Shown: piece by piece, positions 1 to 5,711 of the stretch
Layout: each line of letters begins with the position of its first letter
How positions within the stretch are numbered: position 1 is the first letter of the stretch
Assembly: GCF_900111325.1 (NCBI RefSeq)
Contig: NZ_FOGW01000038.1
Span: 1-10,021, forward strand
Direction of reading: 5' to 3'
Source: Lachnobacterium bovis
GTDB taxonomy: Bacteria; Bacillota; Clostridia; Lachnospirales; Lachnospiraceae
Length of the DNA stretch: 10,021 nt
Program-made: the position numbers and the translations under genes
The notes under the pieces: generated by a model
Seen by the model: only the letters and a program-made list of their open reading frames with translations
What the model was told of the DNA's origin: nothing
The model's database searches: none

Positions 1-2
1 AA

Positions 3-284
3 GGTGATATAAGAGATATTTACTGGTTTATGAAATTTCACGAAGACAAGTTTTATCTTATGGAGAAATACTTATTTAATTTCATAGACGCAGAATGTAA
101 TCTGTTGATCAATATGTATGAAGAGGAGTGGATAGAAGGAGATAATTTGAAAAAAACTCTTGAGATAACTGATCGCATGATTAACAATTCAGATAATGAG
201 GAATTTCTTGAACTGGCAAAGGAGTTTCGCAACCTTGTTCTGAAGGCAATTGAAGTCAATACATGTGTGGGTTGCTTTTTCTAA
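3..284 (+). CDS. Hypothetical protein, 5' end outside window
   Basis: I do not recognise this protein. The first ATG is at 30, but the frame is open to the window edge with no other start codon and no ribosome site at a usable distance before position 30, so the gene probably begins upstream. From the ATG it encodes 84 residues. The product is acidic and looks helical, with many Glu, Leu and Asn residues, no membrane segment and no signal peptide. It ends in an unusual Cys-rich, Phe-rich tail (CVGCFF). The stop at 282-284 is followed at once by recombinase-derived sequence, so the tail may have been replaced by an insertion or deletion junction. Codon pattern and ORF length support a real gene; its function is unknown. 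Confidence 0.5.
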   Translation, partial: GDIRDIYWFMKFHEDKFYLMEKYLFNFIDAECNLLINMYEEEWIEGDNLKKTLEITDRMINNSDNEEFLELAKEFRNLVLKAIEVNTCVGCFF

Positions 285-452
285 ATGAGTGAAGAAAAAA
301 TATTCTTTCATGACTTCATCACCGGACAGGAAACTGGCATTACAGAGTTTGATGAGGCTCTGGTCAAAAAGCTTATCGAGGAGATCACTGTCTTCGCCAA
401 CCACTTCACCGTGGAATTCAAGTCCGGGATCACAATCGAAATCGAATCATAA
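285..452 (+). pseudogene. C-terminal remnant of a large serine recombinase
   Basis: Read from 285, the frame gives 55 residues that include ITEFDEALVKKLIEEITVF and then FTVEFKSG. This matches my memory of the extreme C-terminus of Clostridia large serine recombinases (TnpX-like site-specific recombinases), just after the coiled-coil region. Nothing of the catalytic domain, recombinase domain or zinc ribbon is present. No ribosome site precedes the ATG at 285, which directly follows the stop of the upstream gene in the same frame. It is therefore a scar of a lost element rather than a functional gene. The sequence resembles a different recombinase subgroup from the deleted recombinase at 1751-2377, suggesting an independent event. 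Confidence 0.75.
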
Positions 453-453
453 A

Positions 454-495
454 AAGGCTCCTTGCCACTGAACCTAATCAGTAGCGAGGAGCCTT
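454..495 (-). terminator. Rho-independent terminator of the XRE/zinc-ribbon gene
   Basis: Perfect 9-bp arms AAGGCTCCT (454-462) and AGGAGCCTT (487-495) surround a 24-base loop. On the minus strand the stem is followed by TTTTT, and it sits just after the stop of the minus-strand gene at 503, so it most likely ends that transcript. Confidence 0.75.
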
Positions 496-502
496 GGTCT
501 GC

Positions 503-1117
503 TTACTCTTCTTTTGTAAGAACTTTTCTCTGCCAGCTTCTTTTTCCACACTCTGGGCATTTCATATATCTTGTCCGTCCCATGTGCATAGCAAGATTTG
601 TCTGCCAGTATGTAGGAACATATCTGTGGTGGCAATTCTGGCATTCATAGTATCCGGCCTTTTGCTCAATGCCCACAGCGATAAAAGCTACCGTAAATAT
701 CATTATGAGAGCAAACACGATAAGTGCAATTCGCAGCCAGACTGGCATCTCTAAAAATGAAGCCACAAACACCATGATCAGTCCTGCAATGATGGCAGGA
801 ATCGCAATCCAGTATTCCGTCTGAAGCATTTGCCTGTTCTTTTCTTCAACCTCTCGCCTCATTGCCAGCAGGTTTTCTTCTGCCCGTTTGTCATATGCTT
901 CTGCCATAATTCTTTCGCCCGACAGGAGTTCGTTGACGTTAATTTTCAGAAGTTCACACAGCTCCAGCATAATCCCGGAATCCGGCATAGACTTTCCGGT
1001 CTCCCATTTTGATATCGCCCGGTCACTGATTCCGAGCTTCTCAGCAAGCACTGCCTGCGTCATGCCCTGTTCCTTCCTGCAGGATGCTATGAATTTTCCA
1101 ATTTTGATTTGATCCAT
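503..1117 (-). CDS. XRE-family regulator with two membrane helices and a zinc ribbon
   Basis: The product has 204 residues. Residues 4-60 form a lambda-repressor-like helix-turn-helix (MTQAVLAEKLGISDRAISKW), expected to bind DNA. A basic/acidic linker leads to two hydrophobic segments at about 102-123 and 126-149, predicted to span the membrane. The C-terminus has two CxxC pairs (C159/C162 and C187/C190), typical of a zinc ribbon. The likely role is a membrane-anchored transcription factor, with the ribbon as a sensor or structural part; signal and targets cannot be read from sequence. The start is the ATG at 1117, eight bases after AAAGGAGG. The GTG at 1126 overlaps that ribosome site and is unlikely. 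The gene appears monocistronic, with a terminator at 454-495. Confidence 0.9.
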   Translation of the reverse strand: MDQIKIGKFIASCRKEQGMTQAVLAEKLGISDRAISKWETGKSMPDSGIMLELCELLKINVNELLSGERIMAEAYDKRAEENLLAMRREVEEKNRQMLQTEYWIAIPAIIAGLIMVFVASFLEMPVWLRIALIVFALIMIFTVAFIAVGIEQKAGYYECQNCHHRYVPTYWQTNLAMHMGRTRYMKCPECGKRSWQRKVLTKEE

Positions 1118-1152
1118 ATCGGGCACCTCCTTTCATAACTCAAGCATAGCCG

Positions 1153-1168
1153 GAATTCATGTTAATTC
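1153..1168. promoter_or_regulatory. Possible operator upstream of the XRE/zinc-ribbon gene
   Basis: Inverted repeat GAATT-6-AATTC lies about 35 bases upstream of the ATG at 1117. On the minus strand it overlaps the spacer of a weak promoter candidate (TGTGAA, 17 bases, TATGCT). Autoregulation by the XRE protein is an inference, and the arms are short. Confidence 0.3.
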
Positions 1169-1228
1169 ACACGAACCGGCAGTTGATTTTGTCCACTCTA
1201 CCGCTGGTTGAGTCCAAAAAAGCTCATT

Positions 1229-1336
1229 TTACTTTAACTTCGCATATAGAAACAAATCATAAATTTGCCCATTTTTATAAACAGCACTCTTCTGTACGCC
1301 TTCACGTATAAAGCTATTTTTCTCTAACTTTTTCTC
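1229..1336 (-). pseudogene. C-terminal remnant of a GNAT acetyltransferase
   Basis: Directly after the tandem TAG TAG ending the VOC gene, the same minus-strand frame stays open for 35 codons. It reads NSFIREGVQKSAVYKNGQIY and then DLFLYAKLK before TAA. This is the usual C-terminal strand of RimJ/RimL-type GNAT N-acetyltransferases (G-F-x-x-E-G, a Tyr-rich region, D-x-x-x-Y-x-x-L). The acetyl-CoA binding core is absent, so it cannot be an active enzyme. It is best explained as the tail of an acetyltransferase gene removed by a deletion that brought the VOC gene against it. A chance match is unlikely given the length and the order of conserved residues. Confidence 0.7.
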
Positions 1337-1339
1337 CTA

Positions 1340-1702
1340 CTACATCGGTGTTCCCACTTCAATTAAGTTGCCGTCCAGATCATAGAAGCGAATGACCTTC
1401 TGTCCCCAGCTGTGCGTCATCAGTCGATTCACATATTTCACATCTGGATAATATTTCTCAAGTTTCTCTACGAATCCTTCAATATCAGACTCCTCAAAAT
1501 AGAGCTCACAAGAGTTATTTTCCGGAATGATCTCTTTTCCAAGGAACTCTTCCCAGTATTTTTTCTCCTGCAGCACCAGCCCTTCTGTCATAATCATATT
1601 TCCATTATTGTCAAGAATCATCTCAAGGCCGAACAGATCATGGTAGAACTGTCTTGCTCTCTCTATGTCTTTTACAACGATCAGTACGTTCTTCAGTTTC
1701 AT
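1340..1702 (-). CDS. VOC family protein (glyoxalase/bleomycin-resistance fold)
   Basis: The product has 120 residues, one VOC domain of normal length. The opening KLKNVLIVVKDIERARQFYH matches the first beta-alpha motif of the glyoxalase/dioxygenase superfamily. The ending FYDLDGNLIEVGTP contains the C-terminal metal-ligand Glu typical of the fold. Such proteins work as dimers and include metal-dependent lyases, dioxygenases and drug-binding resistance proteins; the substrate cannot be assigned here. The ATG at 1702 is preceded by AAAGGG at suitable spacing. It lies 48 bases downstream of the deleted recombinase and may be cotranscribed with it. It ends with two consecutive TAG codons, followed in frame by a GNAT remnant. 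Confidence 0.88.
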   Translation of the reverse strand: MKLKNVLIVVKDIERARQFYHDLFGLEMILDNNGNMIMTEGLVLQEKKYWEEFLGKEIIPENNSCELYFEESDIEGFVEKLEKYYPDVKYVNRLMTHSWGQKVIRFYDLDGNLIEVGTPM

Positions 1703-1750
1703 GTTTTCCCTTTCTTCATCAGCGCAGGCAGTATACTTAAGCTTTCGCGA

Positions 1751-2377
1751 CTATTTGCCTTCCGCTTCATTCATTGGCTCATACATTTTATCGAAAAAGA
1801 TTAGCGCTTTGTAGATATTATCTCCACAAACCTTTTCAGCAAGTATCGACCGCTTCTTAGCTTTAGCCTCTACTAAGGCATTTTCTGTCTCTTCTATTTT
1901 ATCATAAGTCTTACTGAGGCGGTCCTCTAAATCTGCTTTTCTTCTCTTGTAATGCTTATCTTCATAATCCAAGTTTTCCAAATACTTAGCAATTCCATTT
2001 GATCCCATATCTGTATTTACATATTGGTCAAAGATTGTTCTGATAGCTACAACTTCCTCTTCGTTGATTTCAAGTTTTCCATCAATAAGGGCATATCCAT
2101 ATGGAGCAAACCCACCGTTCCATCTTCCTTCTCTTACTTTTTGCATACGCCCTTCCATTGTTTGAACACGTATATTCTCTCGCTCAATCTCAGCAACGGC
2201 AGAAAGAACAGAAATCATAAGTCTTCCGGCTTCTTCATATTCTCCAGCGATTTCATAGTCATTAAATTCGCAGAAAGCTTTCATTCTGGATTTCTGTGCA
2301 TCCAAAGAATATCCATCTATCTGCATGGCAGTTGAAACACGAGTATATAAATAGACTTTCACTTTTTCTTTAGCCAA
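1751..2377 (-). pseudogene. Large serine recombinase with in-frame internal deletions
   Basis: The N-terminus carries the resolvase motif YTRVSTAMQ with the catalytic serine, then DGYSLDAQ. Compared with the usual ~500-residue relatives I remember, two blocks are missing. One removes most of the catalytic domain, including the R-x-S-R-F-G-R region, joining EEAG to RLMISVLSAV near 2225. The second removes most of the recombinase domain and the whole zinc ribbon, joining KYLENL to EDKHYKRRKADL near 1970. The C-terminus also stops early after NEAEGK. The frame survives both deletions, giving 208 residues. Loss of catalytic arginines and DNA-binding parts predicts no recombination activity. The start is the TTG at 2377, eight bases after AGGAG; the TTG at 2386 touches that ribosome site. 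It follows the ORF6N gene closely and is probably in its operon. Confidence 0.8.
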
Positions 2378-2391
2378 TCTAACCAACTCCT

Positions 2392-3405
2392 CTAAATATT
2401 TTTGTCTGGAAGCTTTAATAGACCATCAATAACCGGTCTAACCATATTTACTGATTCCACCTTGTTAATGGCACAAAGCTTTTTCCCCGCATCTTTGCTG
2501 GACGCTCCGCAATGGAAAGCCTGCTCTGTCGGTAATCCATAATCGAGTACAATAAGCCTATCATGACAATCCGGATTTGGCTTAATTCGAAGCGGTGGAT
2601 ATTGGTTTAGAAAATCATTAACCACTGATGTTGTAAGAAAGCCTCGCTTACCGTGTCCATTTTCTGTAAAAAGAATAACCTCAACCCCAGGATTTTTCTG
2701 CGATAATAACTGCAAAGACTTCGTATTCATATAATCATCAACAACATAAATTGACTTGGCTGCCTGCTGATAAATATTTATGTAAGCTACATCTGCCTCA
2801 AACTTCTGACCTTTATAAATTATGAAATTCTTAAAATCCTTATCCGAAACAAAATTTTCATTCAGGGTATCAATACTCTTCTGAATGTCTTCAATTGCTT
2901 TATCCGTTTTCTTCTGATGATCAATTGCTCCTGCCATTTGCACAGATAACTCCGAAACTTTAGCAGTAACTATGCTCATTTCAGACTGCGAAACAAACTG
3001 CTGATTCTGCCGAATATAATGACGCATTTCCTTAAACGCACGCATGATAAAAATACTTTGCTGTGTGGCTAAATCTCCCTTGAGTACAGTTGCCAACATA
3101 TATATTCCTTGTTCAGTGAAGGCATATGGCATCTTTTTTATGTGTAAACCGCGTTTATTTCCACTTTCGTTTAAAGTCACAAATTGTGACTTTAAATAGT
3201 CGTTTGGAATTTCTTCTTGGTTTAATTGAAACATAAAATCTTCGGGAAACCTCTCAATATTTCGCTTTACCTGTTGATTCATAGCTTTGACCTCATATCC
3301 ATAAATATGAGCCAAATCACTGTCAAGCATCACCTGTTGTCCGCGTATCGTATATACACAGTTTCTAATTGACTCAACTGTGAGTAATCCTGTTGTATTT
3401 TCCAT
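2392..3405 (-). CDS. ORF6N domain protein with PLD-like C-terminal domain
   Basis: The product has 337 residues from the ATG at 3405. The N-terminal ~100 residues are an ORF6N domain, seen in phage and element antirepressor-like proteins, with LDSDLAHIYGYEVKAMNQQV, RFPEDFMFQL and PYAFTEQGIYML as hallmarks. A helical, probably coiled-coil linker spans about 125-190. The C-terminal domain has YVVDDY, HDRLIVLD (from H281) and SSKDAGKK (from S302). These recall one half of a phospholipase D-like active site (H-x-K/R-x-x-x-x-D, then G-x-S) and occur in other ORF6N proteins. DNA binding by the N-terminus is expected; activity of the C-terminus is unproven. An ATG at 3426 is also possible but sits too close to its ribosome site. 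Palindromes lie just upstream and inside the gene. The recombinase remnant follows with a 14-base gap. Confidence 0.85.
   Translation of the reverse strand: MENTTGLLTVESIRNCVYTIRGQQVMLDSDLAHIYGYEVKAMNQQVKRNIERFPEDFMFQLNQEEIPNDYLKSQFVTLNESGNKRGLHIKKMPYAFTEQGIYMLATVLKGDLATQQSIFIMRAFKEMRHYIRQNQQFVSQSEMSIVTAKVSELSVQMAGAIDHQKKTDKAIEDIQKSIDTLNENFVSDKDFKNFIIYKGQKFEADVAYINIYQQAAKSIYVVDDYMNTKSLQLLSQKNPGVEVILFTENGHGKRGFLTTSVVNDFLNQYPPLRIKPNPDCHDRLIVLDYGLPTEQAFHCGASSKDAGKKLCAINKVESVNMVRPVIDGLLKLPDKNI
3170..3196. repeat. Intragenic 27-bp perfect palindrome in the ORF6N gene
   Basis: Arms of 13 bases are fully complementary around a central A at 3183. The core AAGTCACAAATTGTGACTT is identical to the core of the palindrome upstream of the gene. 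On the coding strand it encodes LKSQFVTL, a conserved ORF6N family motif. It is long enough to be an operator for a dimeric regulator or to form a hairpin in the mRNA. Confidence 0.85.
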
Positions 3406-3436
3406 AAACACTATAATCCTTTGCATTTCCTTTTTT

Positions 3437-3459
3437 TGAAGTCACAAATTGTGACTTCA
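3437..3459. promoter_or_regulatory. 23-bp perfect palindrome upstream of ORF6N, likely operator
   Basis: The repeat has 11-base arms around a central A at 3448 and lies 32-54 bases upstream of the ATG at 3405, where a promoter or leader is expected. It shares the 19-base core AAGTCACAAATTGTGACTT with the intragenic palindrome at 3170-3196. Binding by the ORF6N protein or the adjacent XRE protein is inferred. I could not resolve a convincing -35/-10 pair here. Confidence 0.65.
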
Positions 3460-3560
3460 TGTATTTACACGTTAAAAACAAAAATATTTTTGTGGCCGAA
3501 AAAATAGACCACAAAGCCTCAGTTCAAATTTGTAAACGCATATTAGACTTAGAACTATAT

Positions 3561-3923
3561 CTACATCTCTTCAAGACTCTCTATCTTCTTCAGAGCCTCC
3601 ATATAAGCCATAAGACGCTTCTGCTGCTCTTCCCTGAGGTTATGATAATCTTCAATCATCTGAACATCGCCGGGAGTGAATTTACTCTCCGGACTTGCAG
3701 CTGCAATTTCCTCTTCATCCTCAATTCCTTTACCGGTAAGAAGTTGCTCCGGGGTAATTTGCAGAACATTACAGATGTCCATTATCTTTTCCACAGTAGG
3801 ATTTGTCTTTCTCTTTTTCCATTCGCTTATTGTACTGGTAGAAATTCCAACCTGCTTTGCAAACTCCGCCTGTGTCATATTGCGTTCTTTTAAAACCTTT
3901 ATAATTCTTTCACTGATAATCAT
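3561..3923 (-). CDS. XRE-family transcriptional regulator
   Basis: The product has 120 residues. Residues 1-62 form a Cro/CI-type helix-turn-helix: MTQAEFAKQVGISTSTISEW is the recognition region, followed by the usual PTVEKIMDICNVL helix. The C-terminal half is acidic then helical (DVQMIEDYHNLREEQQKRL) and probably mediates dimerisation. Small regulators of this size commonly act as element or prophage repressors. The ATG at 3923 is preceded by GAGGT at eight bases. It lies upstream of ORF6N on the same strand, but the ~155-base gap with its palindromes suggests separate control of the downstream genes. An inverted repeat at 3958-3973 in its leader is a candidate self-operator. Confidence 0.9.
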   Translation of the reverse strand: MIISERIIKVLKERNMTQAEFAKQVGISTSTISEWKKRKTNPTVEKIMDICNVLQITPEQLLTGKGIEDEEEIAAASPESKFTPGDVQMIEDYHNLREEQQKRLMAYMEALKKIESLEEM

Positions 3924-3957
3924 GAGTGATACCTCGCCTATCGTTCACTTATATAAC

Positions 3958-3973
3958 ATTCATATTAATGAAT
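3958..3973. promoter_or_regulatory. Candidate operator upstream of the XRE gene
   Basis: Perfect inverted repeat ATTCAT-ATTA-ATGAAT lies 35-50 bases upstream of the ATG at 3923, beside a TATATAA stretch that could be a -10 element on the minus strand. Size and place fit an XRE dimer site, but autoregulation is inferred. Confidence 0.45.
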
Positions 3974-4054
3974 TTATTTTACCACACCTCACTATATCCT
4001 TCAATATTCTACTTCGTTTTCTTATTACGGAACTTCATATACGCCTTCTAAGAT

Positions 4055-4275
4055 TCATATATATTTTTTTTGAAGATAGACATCAGGATCCGGTAATGAA
4101 TCAAAATCAATTTCATCCGCGTATTTTGCTATCATATTTCCGATAAAGTTTGCAAGAGAACTCCATATTTGTTAAAAGTCTTTTCCACCTTCTTTAAAAC
4201 TCGTTCATGATTCTCCTTCATATCCGAAATTGTTTTGCCATCTACAGTGCCACATGAATTGGCAACTTTTGCTTT
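4055..4275 (-). pseudogene. Frameshifted remnant of an unrecognised element gene
   Basis: Two overlapping minus-strand frames look like one decayed gene. The first, 4132-4275, includes GKTISDMKENHERVLKKVEK and FNKYGVLL. The second, ending at 4055, includes FIGNMIAKYADEIDFDSLPD and a short tail. The first frame is preceded in frame by a TGA and a short leader beginning ATG AAC AAC. Coding-like composition in both frames, with the switch near 4135-4160, suggests a single frameshift plus an upstream nonsense codon. I do not recognise the protein. It may be a small gene of the same mobile elements that left the recombinase scars nearby. It could still be noncoding DNA with chance open frames. Confidence 0.4.
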
Positions 4276-4474
4276 TCACCTCCTCTCGTTATCGTTGTTC
4301 ATGGACTAATTATCCAAGATTTAGAAGCCCTACTCCGCATATCCAAGAGGTAGGAAATAGCTGCTCTACTCAAAATTTTCCACGATATTGGAATACATCA
4401 TTTATAGCAAACTTACATTCTGTTATGATTTACATATACAAGGACTTTAGGAAAAGCACTGGGGGAATAAAGCA
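4276..4474. other. Gap without a convincing gene
   Basis: Minus-strand reading is broken by several stops. On the + strand a weak promoter-like pair (TTACAT, 16 bases, TATACA, around 4410-4440) precedes the XRE remnant, with GGGGG as its ribosome site at 4461-4465. No repeat or RNA structure stood out. Confidence 0.4.
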
Positions 4475-4600
4475 TTGAAGTGTAAATTATCAATTCAGGA
4501 AAAACTAAAAGATTTGAGAATAGAAAAAGGTGTCACGTTTTTGCAAATACAACGAAGGATTCGGCTGAGTTTTTTAGGAATTAGAGGTTTTTATTGTTGA
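4475..4600 (+). pseudogene. Truncated XRE regulator remnant
   Basis: The frame begins with KCKLSIQEKLKDLRIEKGVT, which matches my memory of the N-terminus of an XRE protein common in Clostridia conjugative elements (KLSIQEKLKDLR, then L-T-L-E-Q-L-A). After residue 21 the match is lost in this frame. The next frame offers FANTTKDSAEFF, weakly like the expected recognition helix, suggesting a frameshift near 4537. The expected ATG is a TTG at 4475, although GGGGG is retained upstream. Only 41 codons remain, and the helix-turn-helix and C-terminal domain are missing, so it is most likely dead. Confidence 0.55.
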
Positions 4601-4622
4601 AACCATATAGACGGTTGAAACC
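4596..4622 (+). repeat. Direct repeat GTTGAAACC x2
   Basis: Two exact copies of GTTGAAACC occupy 4596-4604 and 4614-4622, with starts 18 bases apart. The second overlaps the -35 element of the promoter at 4615-4643. The arrangement could be a tandem activator or repressor site; this is inferred. Confidence 0.5.
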
Positions 4623-4643
4623 TAACTAAGATCGTGATATTAT
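4615..4643 (+). promoter_or_regulatory. Sigma-A type promoter of the two-gene operon
   Basis: TTGAAA (4615-4620), a 17-base spacer and TATTAT (4638-4643) form a near-consensus promoter 39 bases before the ATG at 4683. It points into the 141-residue protein gene and the zinc-ribbon gene. Confidence 0.8.
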
Positions 4644-4682
4644 TAACAAGGTTTTAAATATTTTTACAATAAGGAGTTCGAA

Positions 4683-5108
4683 ATGCTAACATACGAGAAA
4701 GTATTTAATCTGAGCACAGATAAGAAAAGAAACTTGGTAAATACTGCTTTGGCAAACGGAATCGGAAGCACTTATCTTGAAACATTCATGAGTGAAGCAA
4801 AAAGCACTTCCACAATTAACTTTCCTAAGCTTAAAGCTGTGATCACCAATAACTATTATTGCTATTACGGGAGTTTTAAAAAGGCCATCTGCATAGTACC
4901 CATTGCCGACATAGTAAATGTATACTCCAGCAACATGTTTTTTAACAAATATGATTACGAACAAAAAGGCATAGTTGTTGAAACCAGAGAAGGAACAAAA
5001 CTCTACACCGCCAGGGTAAGCAGAAATTACAAAAAAGATGACTATAATGAAGCGCTTAATATATTGATCAAACGCTGCTTATTTAACGAAGGAAATTTGA
5101 TTGCATAG
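4683..5108 (+). CDS. Conserved-looking hypothetical protein, 141 aa
   Basis: The ATG at 4683 follows AAGGAG with good spacing and lies behind a strong promoter, so this is a real gene. The product is soluble-looking, without signal peptide or membrane helix. Residues 1-40 seem helical (KKRNLVNTALANGIGSTYLE). The middle is rich in Tyr and beta-forming residues (NNYYCYYGSFKKAICIVPIA and VNVYSSNMF), and VVETREGTKLYTARV is followed by a C-terminal helix. The middle looks like a PH-like or other small beta-barrel fold, which is a guess. I recall similar Clostridia proteins annotated only as domains of unknown function, possibly DUF6709, with low certainty. Its stop overlaps the ribosome site of the zinc-ribbon gene, so the two are translated from one mRNA and may work together. 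Confidence 0.85.
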   Translation: MLTYEKVFNLSTDKKRNLVNTALANGIGSTYLETFMSEAKSTSTINFPKLKAVITNNYYCYYGSFKKAICIVPIADIVNVYSSNMFFNKYDYEQKGIVVETREGTKLYTARVSRNYKKDDYNEALNILIKRCLFNEGNLIA

Positions 5109-5121
5109 GAGGATCGGTTAA

Positions 5122-5370
5122 ATGATAATCATATACGGAACCAGAACAAAACTTAAAATAGATAAAAACATAGGAGTAAGAAAGTGTGAAAACTGCCACC
5201 ATACGGTTGAGCAGGCTCTCGCAAGAGAAAAGCTGTCCTTTACACTGTTTTATATTCCTTTCCTGATCTTGACAAAGAGGAGAATGATCCTCTGCCCTTG
5301 CTGTGGAGAGGCAAAATCCATGAGCTATAAGGAATACAAACAGATGAAAGAATCTCTTGGTGATAATTGA
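5122..5370 (+). CDS. Zinc-ribbon domain protein, 82 aa
   Basis: The product has a beta-hairpin start (MIIIYGTRTKL), a first knuckle CENCHH at about residues 23-28, a hydrophobic stretch LSFTLFYIPFLILTKRRMIL, and a second knuckle CPCCG near residue 60. This matches the zinc-ribbon family of small proteins (I recall zinc_ribbon_15). Their role is unknown, though their order of knuckle, hydrophobic strand pair and knuckle is stereotyped. The ATG at 5122 follows TAGGAGG, which overlaps the stop of the upstream gene. With only 13 bases between the genes they form an operon. The hydrophobic part is more likely the ribbon core or a membrane-surface patch than a true transmembrane helix. Confidence 0.88.
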   Translation: MIIIYGTRTKLKIDKNIGVRKCENCHHTVEQALAREKLSFTLFYIPFLILTKRRMILCPCCGEAKSMSYKEYKQMKESLGDN

Positions 5371-5417
5371 CCACTTACATTTAAGATTCAGATACCGGTA
5401 AACAGTATTTTCATAGA

Positions 5418-5506
5418 ATCGCGTAGGAGGGAGATTTTAATAATCTCCCGACCTCTCACACCACCACCGTGCGTACGGTTCCGTACACGGCGGTTCAATC
5501 AACTTA
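5418..5506 (-). ncRNA. Group II intron 3' end: domains V and VI
   Basis: On the minus strand, domain V starts at 5496 with GAACCGCCGTGTACG, a GAAC loop and a returning arm CGTACGCACGG. The CG between CGTA and CACGG is the expected two-base bulge of domain V. Domain VI follows as the GGGAGATT/AATCTCCC stem (5429-5436 with 5442-5449), and the sequence ends CCTCCTACGCGAT near 5418, like the 3' splice end of bacterial group II introns. The domain V form suggests class C, with moderate certainty. The intron's 5' domains are absent, so it cannot splice in cis. Confidence 0.75.
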
Positions 5507-5710
5507 ACAAGTAACACACCTTTCGGTATAGTAATCTAACATTGAGACTAATCCAACTGAGGTTAGACTCTTTGTACTTATAGCCTTTTGTACCCATCCA
5601 TTGTGAGCGAGTCTTGCACATCTGTCTCCACAATAAGCGATTTTATACGCTGCCCATCTTGGTACGTCTAACTTCATCAAATTCTTAGCTCTATTTATAA
5701 TATAGCATAG
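5504..5710 (-). pseudogene. ltrA: C-terminal remnant of a group II intron maturase (reverse transcriptase)
   Basis: One minus-strand frame reads RAKNLMKLDVPRWAAYKIAY, then CARLAHNGWVQKAIS, then LTSVGLVSMLDYYTERC and TAA. This is the C-terminal X/DNA-binding part of group II intron-encoded proteins, where R-A-K-x-L-x-x-L-x-V-P-R-W and L-D-Y-Y are familiar. The stop lies eight bases before domain V, the normal position for an intron-encoded protein whose tail enters the domain IV/V boundary. The reverse-transcriptase catalytic domain is missing: the frame hits a TAA near 5718, where an unrelated G-rich segment begins. The intron was therefore truncated at its 5' side. Confidence 0.8.
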
Positions 5711-5711
5711 T

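Noticed and set aside
53..404. Minus-strand open frames opposite the first gene
   Set aside because: Arg/Ser-rich shadows of the + strand coding sequence and the recombinase remnant, without ribosome sites.
1412..1804. 130-codon open frame on the + strand
   Set aside because: It lies antisense to the VOC gene and the recombinase, which have ribosome sites and family motifs; its translation has no recognisable pattern.
3489..3515. TTTGTGG...CCACAAA hairpin as terminator of the upstream XRE gene
   Set aside because: Stem is short and AT-rich, the loop is 13 bases, and it overlaps another palindrome (CAAAAATATTTTTG at 3479-3492), so the structure is ambiguous.
3459..4146. Two overlapping + strand open frames of 144 and 156 codons
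   Set aside because: Both run antisense over the XRE gene and its leader; they are Leu/Phe/Ser/Ile-rich shadows without ribosome sites.
4230..4478. 82-codon + strand open frame
   Set aside because: No ribosome site, no family pattern, and it lies opposite the decayed minus-strand gene.
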